A stretch of 64,000 bases of DNA from Pelagibacteraceae bacterium AG-325-J17 (GTDB taxonomy: Bacteria > Pseudomonadota > Alphaproteobacteria > Pelagibacterales > Pelagibacteraceae): positions 1 through 64,000 of the forward strand of contig QBYM01000007.1 in the NCBI GenBank assembly GCA_003282825.1. Reading direction: 5' to 3'. The first letter of the stretch is position 1; every line of letters starts with the position of its first letter. The notes under the pieces are model-generated. The model did no database searches. It was not told where the DNA came from and saw only the letters and a list, made by a program, of their open reading frames with translations. A program made the translations under genes and the position numbers. Below, piece after piece: positions 27,421-36,373 of the stretch.

Positions 27421-28196
27421 TAATTAAACCTATACAAATTAGAATTTCTTATAGCTAAACGGTGATATCTTAAAAATATATTGTAATGTTTTAAATTTTT
27501 TCTTTTCCAACCAATTTGTCTAATTGTTTTGACTGAAGTTACACCCTTGCCAGAACCAATTAATAATATTTCATCAAATTTCTTCAATTCTTTAACAAAA
27601 ATTTCTTTTTTGTAAATTTTTTTAACCTTGGATTTAAAATATTTATATGTGATCCCCTCATAATAATCTTTTTTTGGTGTAAAAATTTTATCATTCCTAA
27701 CAAACAAAAGATTAGAGGTACCAGTTTCAAAAAGTTTCTTATTAAAAACAAGACCAATATCAGATTTAGTATTATCCATTTTAGATAAATGAGATAATAT
27801 TTTTTTGTATTTTAAGTTTTTAAATTGAGGTCTTTCTCTTTTAAGATTTACAAGTTTTAAATTAAAATTCAATTTTGGAGTTAAACGTTTTCTTAAAGAT
27901 ATTGATATAGTATTTTTGTTAAGAGCAATTCTAAGCAGGTGATTATAATTTTTTTTTTTTGATAGATTTTTATTTAATATTTTAAGAATATTGCTCTTAA
28001 TAAATCTTTTATTTATTTTATATTTTTTTAAAGATTTAAGAAGATTGAATAAATGATTTTTAAAAAATAAAATCTTAGGTGGCTTACCAAAAATCCACAT
28101 AGTTGTAAAAATTCCATGGTCACCCCATAAATCTTTAAAATCTATTTCTTGTAGATCTTTAAGACGATAAGATTTTTTTAATAAGAAAGTTACCAT
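27420..28196 (-). CDS. pabC: Aminotransferase class IV, probable 4-amino-4-deoxychorismate lyase
   Basis: 258 residues with the fold-type IV marks: WGDHGIFTTMWIFGKPP at the N-terminal domain, a lysine expected near the middle, FETGTSNLLFVRNDKIFTPKKDYYEGIT and a late LIGSGKGVTSVKTIRQIG. PabC releases 4-aminobenzoate for folate synthesis. The presence of pabA and pabB upstream makes PabC far more likely than a branched-chain or D-amino acid transaminase. It begins 38 bases inside pabA, an unusually long overlap. Confidence 0.85.
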   Translation of the reverse strand: MVTFLLKKSYRLKDLQEIDFKDLWGDHGIFTTMWIFGKPPKILFFKNHLFNLLKSLKKYKINKRFIKSNILKILNKNLSKKKNYNHLLRIALNKNTISISLRKRLTPKLNFNLKLVNLKRERPQFKNLKYKKILSHLSKMDNTKSDIGLVFNKKLFETGTSNLLFVRNDKIFTPKKDYYEGITYKYFKSKVKKIYKKEIFVKELKKFDEILLIGSGKGVTSVKTIRQIGWKRKNLKHYNIFLRYHRLAIRNSNLYRFN

Positions 28197-28716
28197 TGAT
28201 AGTTAAAAAAGATTCTGGGTGAAATTGAAATCCATAAATTTTATCTTTGTTATTTTCAAAAGCCATTGCTACTTTTGATTCTAAGCATCTCATAGTTATC
28301 TCAAAATCTTTAATTTTAAAAGGTTCTTTTAATTTTAAAGAATGATAACGACCAACTTTAAATATTTGATTTTTTTTAAATAATGAATTTTTACTATTAA
28401 CCTTAATATTGGATTGATACCCATGGTAAATTTTATTTTGTTCGACAATTTGGGCACCTTCACAAAATAGTATCTGTTGAAATCCTAGACAAATACCAAT
28501 TATTTTCTTTTTACCCTTAAATTGTTTATAGATCTTGGAGGTTAATGGATAATTTTTAGGATTTCCTGGACCAGGTGAAAAAACAATTGCTTTTGCTTTA
28601 TTAAGTTTTATTTTATCAACATTGTTGTAGTTATCACATTCAACTTCATCAAATAATGAAAGTTGATGAACAACATTATGTGTAAAAGAATCTTTATGGT
28701 CTATTACATAAATCAT
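28159..28716 (-). CDS. pabA: Aminodeoxychorismate/anthranilate synthase glutamine amidotransferase subunit
   Basis: 185 residues, class I glutamine amidotransferase. FSPGPGNPKNYP forms the oxyanion region, Cys in GICLGFQQILF is the nucleophile, and FQFHPESF supplies His and Glu of the triad. It feeds ammonia to PabB. It overlaps pabB by four bases (ATGA) and pabC by 38. It may also serve TrpE, as in organisms with a single such subunit. Confidence 0.92.
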   Translation of the reverse strand: MIYVIDHKDSFTHNVVHQLSLFDEVECDNYNNVDKIKLNKAKAIVFSPGPGNPKNYPLTSKIYKQFKGKKKIIGICLGFQQILFCEGAQIVEQNKIYHGYQSNIKVNSKNSLFKKNQIFKVGRYHSLKLKEPFKIKDFEITMRCLESKVAMAFENNKDKIYGFQFHPESFLTINGNFLIKKILSS

Positions 28717-29873
28717 TTGAATAGATCGATTAATGCTTTTGCTTTAATGAAATTTTCACTAAATTCATGCTTTGCATTGCTATCAACAACAACACCCGAT
28801 GCTACAGAGATTTCAGAAATATTTTTATAGTTTAGAATTGATCTAATAATAATATTAAATTTCATATCTCCATTAAACTTTAGATACCCAAAACTTCCAG
28901 TATAAATGTTTCTATTTTCTTTTTCTTGATTATTGAGAAGATTAAGAGTGCTAATCTTTGGACAGCCAATTACTGATCCCCCTGGCATCATTGCTTTAAT
29001 TATATCTATATTTTTAACGTTCTTTTTAACTTTACCTTTGATTAAACTAACATAATGAAAAAGATCTTTATATTCTTCGACAGCTTTTTCCTTAGATAGC
29101 TTAACAGTACCGACTTTACAGATCCGCGACATATCACTTCTCTCCATGTCTACAATCATATTATGTTCTTTGGTTTCTTTAAGATTATTTCTAAAATAAC
29201 TTAAGGCTTTAATTTTATTCATTCTTTTATTTTTTCTAACTGTCCCAGCTATAGGCTTAGTAGTGATTAAAGAACCTTTTTTGGTAATCAGGTTTTCAGG
29301 GGAACAGCTTATAATTGAATAATCTTTATCTCTGATCATAAAAGCTTCAGGAGCTAAATTTGTTTTTGAAAGTCTACAAAAAAAATCTAATGGGTCAATT
29401 GCAGATTTGAGTTTATATTTTGTGCAGATCTTAATTTGGTAAGTTTCACCACTTTTGATTTTTTTTTTAAATTTATCAAAAATTTTTGTGTAGGATTTTC
29501 TATTAATATTAATCTTAAATTCTCTCTTTAGTCTAATTTTATCAGTCTTATAATTAACTAGATTGTTAGAATAGCTTATTTTTTTTTCTGGTTTATAGAA
29601 TAATCCTTTTGGAAAATTCATACCTTTTTGTTTTGGAACTTTAATTCCAATTAAATTATTTAATAGTTCATATCCAAAAAAACCAATAAATAAATCTGTC
29701 TCTTTAGGTATTTTATTAATTCTTTTCTTATTTAAAAAACCAGAAACATTTTTGTTATTTAAAGTAATCTTTCTTGAAAAATCTGTATATAAATCAAACC
29801 CATTTTTTGATTTATATATGGCGTAAGATTTGCCTGATGCATGAATTTCTTTAAGTTGATTTTCTTTACTCAA
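28713..29873 (-). CDS. pabB: Aminodeoxychorismate synthase component I
   Basis: 386 residues, chorismate-binding enzyme. Family segments are TKPIAGTVRKNKR, MIVDMERSDMSRICKVGTV, MPGGSVIGCPKISTLNLL and ENRNIYTGSFGYL, with ASGVVVDSNAKHEFSENFIKA at the end. The usual LxRND is MERSD here, a mild departure. Together with pabA and pabC it makes 4-aminobenzoate from chorismate. The N-terminal 100 residues are divergent and very lysine-rich. Confidence 0.92.
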   Translation of the reverse strand: MSKENQLKEIHASGKSYAIYKSKNGFDLYTDFSRKITLNNKNVSGFLNKKRINKIPKETDLFIGFFGYELLNNLIGIKVPKQKGMNFPKGLFYKPEKKISYSNNLVNYKTDKIRLKREFKININRKSYTKIFDKFKKKIKSGETYQIKICTKYKLKSAIDPLDFFCRLSKTNLAPEAFMIRDKDYSIISCSPENLITKKGSLITTKPIAGTVRKNKRMNKIKALSYFRNNLKETKEHNMIVDMERSDMSRICKVGTVKLSKEKAVEEYKDLFHYVSLIKGKVKKNVKNIDIIKAMMPGGSVIGCPKISTLNLLNNQEKENRNIYTGSFGYLKFNGDMKFNIIIRSILNYKNISEISVASGVVVDSNAKHEFSENFIKAKALIDLFK

Positions 29874-29874
29874 T

Positions 29875-31095
29875 TTATTCTGTTTTTAATCTCAAAACTG
29901 GTTGTTCTTTTATAGGTAAATGAATTATTGCTGCAAAGACAGATAAAGCAATTGCTAAATACCACGCATAATCATATGACCCATAAAGATCGTGGAATAA
30001 ACCTCCAAGATATGCTCCAAAAAATGATCCAATTTGGTGACTTAAAAATACGATACCATATAGAAGTCCTAAGTATTTCGTACCAAACATATGTGCAACT
30101 ATTCCACTTGTTGCAGGTACAGTTGATAGCCATAAAAAACCAAAACTTGCTCCAAAAATAAAAGAATTGATATTACTAGCTGGTAAAAATATGAATAAAA
30201 TAATTGATATCCCTCTAAGGCTATAGATTGTACTTAATATTATCTTCTTACTCATTTTTGTTGATAGATAACCACTACAAAGTGAGCCAAAAATATTGAA
30301 TAATCCAATTAAAGATAAAATTGCTGCAGCAGTCCAGCTTTCTAATCCACGATCTATTACGTAGGTTGGAACATGTGTGCCTACTAGAGTTATATGAAAA
30401 CCACATACAAAAAAACCAGAAACTAATAAAATATAACTTTTTGTTCCAAACGCCTCCTTAATAGCATCAGATAAACTTTGAGTATTAGGTTTTTCAATAG
30501 TTTGTTCTAATGAAGGTGATCTAACAAAAAATGAAATGCCTAATCCAATAACTAAAGCTACTAAAAATGATAATAATGTTATCTCCCAACCATTTTCTGT
30601 TAAAGAATATTGAGTTAATATTGGAGATAAAAAATATCCAAAAGATCCAACTGCCGTAACTATACTCATAGCAATTGTTCTATTTGATAATGGAAAATGT
30701 TTTCCAACTATAGACATTGGAATACTAATAGCTGTTCCTCCTAGACCAATTCCTATTAAAACTCCCATATCTATTTGAAAAAAAATTCCAGTATTAGGCC
30801 CTGCATATAAAAAATAAACACCTGCTATAAAAAAAAGAAATGCTAATGCAATCGCTTTATGTCCACCATACTTATCAGCAATTGCACCAAATAGAGGCCC
30901 AGTTAATCCCCACATTAACATTTGTATTCCAATTGATAGTCCTGATTGAGTTAAAGAGATTCCTAAATCATCTTTAAAGTCCATGAAAAACATTCCAAAA
31001 GTTTGTCTTACACCCAATGAAATCAAGACCACTAAGCTTGCAGCAATCAAGGTAATTAAAGCGGTATTATTTCTTATAAATTTTTCAGAAGACAT
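29875..31095 (-). CDS. MFS transporter (monocarboxylate-type)
   Basis: 406 residues with 12 hydrophobic segments. VRQTFGMFFMDFKDDLGISLTQSGL and GPLFGAIADKYGGHKAIALAF are typical of the monocarboxylate or oxalate/formate side of the superfamily. The central loop at about 195-215 (SPSLEQTIEKPNTQ) is charged. A YLSTKMSKKIILS loop occupies the matching place in the second half. It is tucked between pabB and the MetC-like gene with gaps of 1 and 3 bases. The substrate is unknown. Confidence 0.86.
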   Translation of the reverse strand: MSSEKFIRNNTALITLIAASLVVLISLGVRQTFGMFFMDFKDDLGISLTQSGLSIGIQMLMWGLTGPLFGAIADKYGGHKAIALAFLFFIAGVYFLYAGPNTGIFFQIDMGVLIGIGLGGTAISIPMSIVGKHFPLSNRTIAMSIVTAVGSFGYFLSPILTQYSLTENGWEITLLSFLVALVIGLGISFFVRSPSLEQTIEKPNTQSLSDAIKEAFGTKSYILLVSGFFVCGFHITLVGTHVPTYVIDRGLESWTAAAILSLIGLFNIFGSLCSGYLSTKMSKKIILSTIYSLRGISIILFIFLPASNINSFIFGASFGFLWLSTVPATSGIVAHMFGTKYLGLLYGIVFLSHQIGSFFGAYLGGLFHDLYGSYDYAWYLAIALSVFAAIIHLPIKEQPVLRLKTE

Positions 31096-31098
31096 ATC

Positions 31099-32274
31099 TT
31101 ATTTTAAATGTTTAAGAGCTTGCTTAATATCAGCGATAAGGTCGCTAGGATCTTCAAGACCAATGTGCAATCTAACAAGATGTTCGTCTTTTGATAAGCT
31201 CATAAATTTTCTATTTCCAGTTTCTCTAAACTCTTGATGTAAAACCAAACTTTCAAAACCACCCCAGCTATAGCCATATCCAAAAAGCTTAAGAGAATTC
31301 ACAAATTTTCTCACTGAATTAATATTCTTAGCTTTTATTTTTAATCCCATTAAACCTGAGGCACCAGAATAATATTTTTTCCACATTCTGAAGTTGTGCG
31401 AGTTTTTTTTATATGGATAGAGAAGTTTGATTTTTTTGTTTTTAGACAAAAATTCAGCAATTTTTTTTGCGTTTTCTCTATGTCTATCTAATCTAACATC
31501 TAATGTTCTTAAACCCCTAGTAATTAAATAAGCGTCATCTGGTCCTAATCTGAGACCTGTAATCTTCTCAGCTGCTTTTACTTTGTTAAAAACTTTTTTA
31601 TTTACTGCAAGACTGCCTCCCATTACATCTGAATGACCAGAATAATATTTTGTAGCCGATACAATAGACATATCAAAGCCAAATTTAATTGGCTTAAAAT
31701 AGTATGGTGTTGCCCAAGTATTGTCTATAGCAGTAATAATTTTATTCTTTTTGGCAATAGAAATTATTTTTCCTAAATCCTGAAATTCAAAAGAATTACT
31801 ACCAGGATTTTCAACAAAAATTAATTTTGTTTTTTTTGAAATATTATTTTCAAGCGTTTTTAAATTAGCAGGATCATAAAATATTGTTTTTATCTTAAAT
31901 TCTTTAAGAAAATCTTCAGTTAAAATTCTTGTAGGACTATAAACAGGATCAGCTACAATTATTTCATCACCTGGCCTTACTATACTAAATATTGATAAAA
32001 AAACTGATCCAAAGCCTGTTGGTGTTGTAAAAACATGATAACTTTCCTCAAGTTTAGTTAAAATCTTTTGCAATATATAAGTTGTAGAAGTTCCTTGTCT
32101 TCCATAGTCATAATGACCTCCTGTGGGATTCTTTATGGCTTTTAATTGCGTCTTTCTTATATCTCGCATTGATTTAAATATAATTGTTGAAGCTCTGACA
32201 ACAGGTGGATTTACTGACTGATTATGAAAGTCTTTTGCGGTATGTTTTAAAAAAGTTTTAAAAGATTTTGTCAT
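31099..32274 (-). CDS. metC: Trans-sulfuration PLP enzyme, probable cystathionine beta-lyase
   Basis: 391 residues of the Cys/Met metabolism PLP family. SATKYYSGHSDVMGGSL (near 205-221) contains the PLP lysine. YDYGRQGTSTTYILQ is the tyrosine/arginine motif that holds the phosphate of the neighbouring subunit, and YGYSWGGFESLVLH is the C-terminal signature. The last of these is seen in MetC-type lyases, favouring cystathionine beta-lyase over gamma-synthase. It would yield homocysteine. Confidence 0.85.
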   Translation of the reverse strand: MTKSFKTFLKHTAKDFHNQSVNPPVVRASTIIFKSMRDIRKTQLKAIKNPTGGHYDYGRQGTSTTYILQKILTKLEESYHVFTTPTGFGSVFLSIFSIVRPGDEIIVADPVYSPTRILTEDFLKEFKIKTIFYDPANLKTLENNISKKTKLIFVENPGSNSFEFQDLGKIISIAKKNKIITAIDNTWATPYYFKPIKFGFDMSIVSATKYYSGHSDVMGGSLAVNKKVFNKVKAAEKITGLRLGPDDAYLITRGLRTLDVRLDRHRENAKKIAEFLSKNKKIKLLYPYKKNSHNFRMWKKYYSGASGLMGLKIKAKNINSVRKFVNSLKLFGYGYSWGGFESLVLHQEFRETGNRKFMSLSKDEHLVRLHIGLEDPSDLIADIKQALKHLK

Positions 32275-32281
32275 AAAAAAA

Positions 32282-32310
32282 TTGATATGCTAGAGGGACA
32301 ATGCTATATC
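32282..32310 (+). promoter_or_regulatory. Sigma-70-like promoter ahead of the 27-residue basic ORF
   Basis: TTGATA at 32282-32287, a 17-base spacer, and TATATC at 32305-32310. Transcription would begin about 31 bases before the ATG at 32348. This is one of the clearer promoters in the window. Confidence 0.5.
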
Positions 32311-32347
32311 CCACAGTGAAATTCAATAAATTAATGAATAGGACTTA

Positions 32348-32431
32348 ATGAGTTATCCAAAAAAACATAGAGGCCGAAGAAAAATGGGCTCTAAAAAAAG
32401 ACGAGCTAGAAAAAAAAATAAGAAAAAATAA
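32348..32431 (+). CDS. Very basic 27-residue protein (candidate ribosome-associated peptide)
   Basis: ATG at 32348, stop TAA at 32429-32431. Sixteen of 27 residues are Lys or Arg, plus one His; the core is RGRRKMGSKKRRARKK. An AGGA ribosome binding site lies 5 bases upstream and a promoter-like pair is at 32282-32310. The composition is like small ribosomal or RNA-binding proteins such as the bTHX and AURKAIP1/COX24-like groups, but I cannot match it to one. Strong expression signals and the use of CGA, GCT and AGA rather than only AAA argue that it is a gene. Confidence 0.6.
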   Translation: MSYPKKHRGRRKMGSKKRRARKKNKKK

Positions 32432-32446
32432 TTATTGATCTAATTC

Positions 32447-33082
32447 ATGAGTGTAAATTTTAAACATTTATGCATAATTTGCTTTTACTTACCTACAATA
32501 ACAATAATAATATCATATATTTGGTCAGCCAATATTAATATAGTTGACTGGTGTATACCTAACATTGACGGATGTACTTCTATATCAAGGATAGGCAGGT
32601 ACGAGCCAGTGGTATATTTTTTCAAACCAATGATGTTTATTTATGGGATATTTTCGGCAATTTTTTGGAGTAAATTTTATAAAATTTTTAGAGTCGAAAA
32701 AATTAAAATTTCAAAATTTTTTATTTTAATAGCTTATTGTTCAATACTTTTTTTTATTCTTTATATTTTTTTTTTAGGTGAAGGAAAATTATATAAATTT
32801 TTTAGACAAGTTGGTATTTTTATATTTATTTTTTTTACAGTATTAAGCCAAATTTTTTTTTCTACAAAATTAAAAAAATTATCTAGTTTTGATTATAAAA
32901 TCAGCAAATTAATATTTTGTTATACTGTCGTATTGGGTATTATTGGAATTTTATTACTACCACTTGTTACTACAAAAGTTGTTGAATTTGCAAATTTTAA
33001 AAATATTGTATCTTGGAATTATTTTTTATTTATTCAAATATATTTTTTATTTATTTTTTTTGGATTAAAAAAAAAATTATGA
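32447..33082 (+). CDS. Six-span membrane protein, possibly Frag1/DRAM-like
   Basis: 211 residues, extremely hydrophobic, with about six membrane segments. After the first segment is a lumenal-type loop with two cysteines and [20 protein letters not shown], which recalls the Frag1/DRAM/Sfk1 family signature before its second helix. No catalytic motif is visible. It lies 15 bases after the basic ORF and overlaps the convergent mnmA by 6 bases. Confidence 0.6.
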   Translation: MSVNFKHLCIICFYLPTITIIISYIWSANINIVDWCIPNIDGCTSISRIGRYEPVVYFFKPMMFIYGIFSAIFWSKFYKIFRVEKIKISKFFILIAYCSILFFILYIFFLGEGKLYKFFRQVGIFIFIFFTVLSQIFFSTKLKKLSSFDYKISKLIFCYTVVLGIIGILLLPLVTTKVVEFANFKNIVSWNYFLFIQIYFLFIFFGLKKKL

Positions 33083-34195
33083 GGTAATCCAGCCTCCTCC
33101 TAGAACTTTATCGCCATAACCGTCTTTTGAGTAAAATACACATGCTTGACCAGGTGAAATACCTTCTTCAACATTTTCTAAAATTACTATTCCCTTGTTG
33201 TTTAAGTTCAAATTTACCTTTGCTCTAAGAAGTTTTCCTGTTGATCTCACTTTTACAAAAATATTATTTTCAAATTCTTCTTTTTTAACTAATAAATTTA
33301 AATTTTTAATCTCAATTTCCTTTTTTCCAAGTTTATCTTTTGGTCCAACTATAATTTCATTTCTATCTGAATTAATCATTAAAACATAAAGTGCTTCTTT
33401 GTCTGCTATTTTAATTCCTTTTCTTTGGCCTATTGTAAAATTTATTATTCCATCATGTACTCCAATAACCTTTCCATCTAAATTTTTAATATTACCTTTT
33501 TTAAAAGAATTTGGTTTAAATTTTTCTATAACAGAAGCATAATTACCATTTGGAACAAAGCAAATATCTTGACTATCTGGTTTATCTGCAACATTTAAAT
33601 TTAATTTTTTAGCAATATCCCTAGTTTGATTTTTTAACAAACCACCTAAAGGAAATCTTAAATAGTCAAGTTGTTCCTTGGTAGTATTAAATAAAAAGTA
33701 ACTTTGATCCCTATTCTGATCAATAGCTCTGTACATGTCTGTTGAATTATTCTTTGTGATACTTTTAACATAATGACCTGTAATTAATGCATCAGCTTTT
33801 AAATCTTTTGAAACTTCAAACAAATCTTTAAATTTTACTGTTTGATTACACTGAACACAGGGTATTGGTGTTTCACCTTTCAAATAACTTTCAACAAAAT
33901 TGTCTATTACACCCTGTTTAAATTTATTTTGATAATATAAAACTTTATGTTCTATATCTAATTTTTGAGCGACTCTTTTTGCATCCATTATGTCTTGTCC
34001 AGAGCAGCATTGTTTTGAAGCTGCAACCTCTTTACCTTCATCATAAAGCTTTAATGTTATACCTATCACATTAAAACCTTCTTTCTTCATCATGCCGGCT
34101 ACAGTTGAAGAATCTACTCCACCTGACATTGCAACAACTACTGTTGTGTCTGAAGGTTTTTTATCCAAACCAATAGAATTTAAATCATTATTCAT
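33077..34195 (-). CDS. mnmA: tRNA-specific 2-thiouridylase
   Basis: 372 residues. The N-terminal PP-loop [17 protein letters not shown] binds ATP. The catalytic cysteine is in [14 protein letters not shown] and its partner in [24 protein letters not shown] and [13 protein letters not shown] lie in the C-terminal tRNA-binding domains. It installs 2-thiouridine at position 34 of Lys, Glu and Gln tRNAs. Start at the first Met; [15 protein letters not shown] follows directly. Confidence 0.96.
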   Translation of the reverse strand: MNNDLNSIGLDKKPSDTTVVVAMSGGVDSSTVAGMMKKEGFNVIGITLKLYDEGKEVAASKQCCSGQDIMDAKRVAQKLDIEHKVLYYQNKFKQGVIDNFVESYLKGETPIPCVQCNQTVKFKDLFEVSKDLKADALITGHYVKSITKNNSTDMYRAIDQNRDQSYFLFNTTKEQLDYLRFPLGGLLKNQTRDIAKKLNLNVADKPDSQDICFVPNGNYASVIEKFKPNSFKKGNIKNLDGKVIGVHDGIINFTIGQRKGIKIADKEALYVLMINSDRNEIIVGPKDKLGKKEIEIKNLNLLVKKEEFENNIFVKVRSTGKLLRAKVNLNLNNKGIVILENVEEGISPGQACVFYSKDGYGDKVLGGGWITS

Positions 34196-34236
34196 TTGAT
34201 GGTATTTATACTTATTTCTAATATAAGTTAAATTAA

Positions 34237-34407
34237 ATGATTTTAGATTATGAACCAGGTGACAAAGTTGAAAATCCTAACAATAAAGAATGGGGTATAG
34301 GTCAAGTTCAATCAATAATTAAGGATAAAGTAACTGTAAATTTTGAAAATACTGGAAAAAAAGTGATAAATGCGAAAAATATAGAATTAATAAAATTAAA
34401 TGACTGA
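34237..34407 (+). CDS. DUF3553 family protein
   Basis: 56 residues from the ATG at 34237. The pattern EPGDKV, then W-G-IGQVQSI and [15 protein letters not shown] is that of DUF3553, a small beta-barrel (Tudor/KOW-like) domain that also occurs near the C-terminus of UvrD/Rep-type helicases. It probably contacts nucleic acid or polymerase; this is family inference. It overlaps cysQ by 8 bases, so they are coupled. mnmA diverges 41 bases upstream. Confidence 0.82.
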   Translation: MILDYEPGDKVENPNNKEWGIGQVQSIIKDKVTVNFENTGKKVINAKNIELIKLND

Positions 34408-35173
34408 ATTAAATTTAAAAAAAATTACTGAAGAATTAATTGAGACCTTTTTATATGCTGGAGAAATTTCGTTAAAACTTCGAGAAAAAGGGCTAATCAA
34501 AGAAATTAAGTCAGACAATACACCTGTAAGTAATGGTGATCTAGAAGTCAATAAAATCATTACTAATAAAATAAAAAATATTACTCCTAAAATACCAATT
34601 GTTTCAGAGGAAACCTCTGACAATAAGTCCATAAAAAATTTAAAAGATTTTTGGTTAATTGATCCAATAGATGGTACTTATGATTATATTAATAACTTAG
34701 AAGAGTTTACAATTAATGCTGGTCTTATAATTAACAATAATCCAGTTATAGGATTGATAAATGCACCTTCAAAAAAAAGAATGTTTTATTCTTATGGTAA
34801 TAATTTAGCTTTTGAAATCATAGATGGAAAGACTATTAAATTAAATTGCTCAAAAAACTTTAACAAAAATGAAATTAAGTTTGTCTCTTACTCAAACAAA
34901 ATAAAACCAGAGATAGAAGCAATTCACAAAAAACTTAATGTAAAAAAATATGTAAAAATGAAAAGTTCACTAAAATTTTGTGTAATTGCTGCAGGAGAAT
35001 ATGATGGATATGTTGCTGAACCAAGAGCTTGTGAATGGGATATTGCAGCTGGTCATGCAATTCTAAAACATGCTGGAGGTATGGTAACAGATTTTGATAA
35101 TAAAGAGATAAAATATGGAAAAAGAGATTTTAAAAACCCAAGCTTAATTCTAAAAAGTAAGAATATATTGTAA
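34400..35173 (+). CDS. cysQ: 3'(2'),5'-bisphosphate nucleotidase (inositol monophosphatase family)
   Basis: 257 residues. The metal site is visible as SEETS (Glu of motif A), then WLIDPIDGTYDYINN, and ACEWDIAAGHAIL near the end. These match CysQ, which removes the 3' phosphate from PAP or PAPS and recycles the by-product of sulfate assimilation. Related inositol phosphatases share the motifs; the spacing and the SEE start favour CysQ. It shares one base with the small gene that follows. Confidence 0.88.
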   Translation: MTELNLKKITEELIETFLYAGEISLKLREKGLIKEIKSDNTPVSNGDLEVNKIITNKIKNITPKIPIVSEETSDNKSIKNLKDFWLIDPIDGTYDYINNLEEFTINAGLIINNNPVIGLINAPSKKRMFYSYGNNLAFEIIDGKTIKLNCSKNFNKNEIKFVSYSNKIKPEIEAIHKKLNVKKYVKMKSSLKFCVIAAGEYDGYVAEPRACEWDIAAGHAILKHAGGMVTDFDNKEIKYGKRDFKNPSLILKSKNIL

Positions 35174-35316
35174 TGGATGAACAACTAAGAATAATACTTA
35201 TTATAATAGTATCAGTTTCAATTTTTGGATTAATTACATTCGTATTTATAAAAAATTATATCAGAAACAAAATTGATTTTTTAGTTAAAAAAGAAAAAGA
35301 TAAAAATCTAAAGTAA
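35173..35316 (+). CDS. Small single-span membrane protein (47 aa)
   Basis: The ATG overlaps the cysQ stop in TAATG at 35171-35175. It has 47 residues: a short acidic start, one hydrophobic span (RIILIIIVSVSIFGLITFVFI), then a lysine-rich tail. The stop at 35314-35316 lies inside the convergent recX by 9 bases. Coupling to cysQ supports translation. I do not recognise a family. Confidence 0.55.
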   Translation: MDEQLRIILIIIVSVSIFGLITFVFIKNYIRNKIDFLVKKEKDKNLK

Positions 35317-35871
35317 TTTTATTATTTTTAAATAATCATCTTTATCTATATCCATAATTTTTTTTGATGTTTCAAAGTCAAAACCATTTCTTGCTAACAA
35401 AGAAATATCTTTTTTATAAAATAAGGGTCTATTACCCTCTGTTCTAGCAGGACCAATTCTTTTTTTTTTACATATTTTTATCGCAGAGAAGAAATCTTGA
35501 TCAGAATTTTCATCTTTAATCTTATTAACTGTATCTTTTATGAATTCATCATTAATACCTTTGCCGACTAGATAACTTCTTATTTTATTAATTGAATTTC
35601 CTCTCTGGATCATACTTTTTGCTTTGCTATCTGAGTAAAATTTATCATTTATAAATTTACTTTTTTCTAGATCTGAAAGAACAATATCTATTAAATTAGT
35701 CACATCTTGTTTTTTAACATTCGGTACTGAAGTTTTAAGATATTTCTTTAAAAGGTAAGTCTTTAGTTGTTGTTTTGAGGGAGCATACTTTTCAACATAA
35801 GCAAAAGCAAAATTTCTCATTTCCTCAACAGTTACCTTTAAAGTTTTTTTTCGATTTCTTATAGGAATCAT
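35308..35871 (-). CDS. recX: RecX family regulatory protein
   Basis: 187 residues, all helical and Lys-rich. Three RecX-type repeats can be traced: KQQLKTYLLKKYL, VLSDLEKSKFINDKFYSDSKAKSMIQRG and GINDEFIKDTVNKIK, followed by KKRIGPARTEGNRPLFYKKDISLLARNGFDFETSKKIM. RecX inhibits RecA filaments. It is far from recA here. An alternative start is MRNFAFAY, 17 codons in. If the first Met is used, its start overlaps that of the divergent ABA4-like gene in CATG. Confidence 0.82.
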   Translation of the reverse strand: MIPIRNRKKTLKVTVEEMRNFAFAYVEKYAPSKQQLKTYLLKKYLKTSVPNVKKQDVTNLIDIVLSDLEKSKFINDKFYSDSKAKSMIQRGNSINKIRSYLVGKGINDEFIKDTVNKIKDENSDQDFFSAIKICKKKRIGPARTEGNRPLFYKKDISLLARNGFDFETSKKIMDIDKDDYLKIIKLL

Positions 35872-35899
35872 GAATAGATTTACTATAATATATTTTGAA

Positions 35900-36373
35900 A
35901 TGATCGAACAAATTTATAATTATTTTACAATTGAAATGCTCTACTATTGGGTGAATTTAGGAGTTATCCCTTTTTGGTTAATGTTAATTTTTTTTCCCCA
36001 GTCATATTTATGTAGATTCTTTGTAACTTCAATACTACCTGTCATTTTACTAAGTGGGGCTTATATTTTCGTACTTTATAAATCATATCTAACCTCTTAT
36101 GATTTTGGTGGTAATTTTAAACTTTATCTCGGACTTGAAGGTTTATCTGAATTATTCACTAACAATTTTTATATTATGTTTTTTTGGATACATTTTATTG
36201 CAATTAATCTTTTTACAGGTGGTTGGATTGTTAAAGACTCTCAAAAATTTTCAATTAACAAAATCCTTTTATCGGTACCCCTGATTGTTACGTATTTAAT
36301 TGGTCCGTTAGGTTTGTTTATGTATTGGCTAATAAAAATTTTTTATGCCAAAAGTATTAATCTCCATGACTAA
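35900..36373 (+). CDS. ABA4-like (DUF4281) membrane protein
   Basis: About 157 residues from MIEQIYNYF at 35900. An earlier ATG at 35870 would collide with the recX start and adds only ten residues. Four membrane segments with LGVIPFWLMLIFFP near the start, an FKLYLGLEGLSELFTN loop, WIHFIAINLFTGGWIVKDS and GPLGLFMYWLIK are those of the abscisic acid-deficient 4 family. In plants this protein is needed for neoxanthin; in bacteria its role is unclear. No carotenoid gene is nearby. Confidence 0.78.
   Translation: MIEQIYNYFTIEMLYYWVNLGVIPFWLMLIFFPQSYLCRFFVTSILPVILLSGAYIFVLYKSYLTSYDFGGNFKLYLGLEGLSELFTNNFYIMFFWIHFIAINLFTGGWIVKDSQKFSINKILLSVPLIVTYLIGPLGLFMYWLIKIFYAKSINLHD

Noticed and set aside
36345..36365. 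Longer start of the HCCA isomerase-like gene
   Set aside because: The seven extra residues do not match the family start and lie in the upstream gene; ATG at 36366 fits better.
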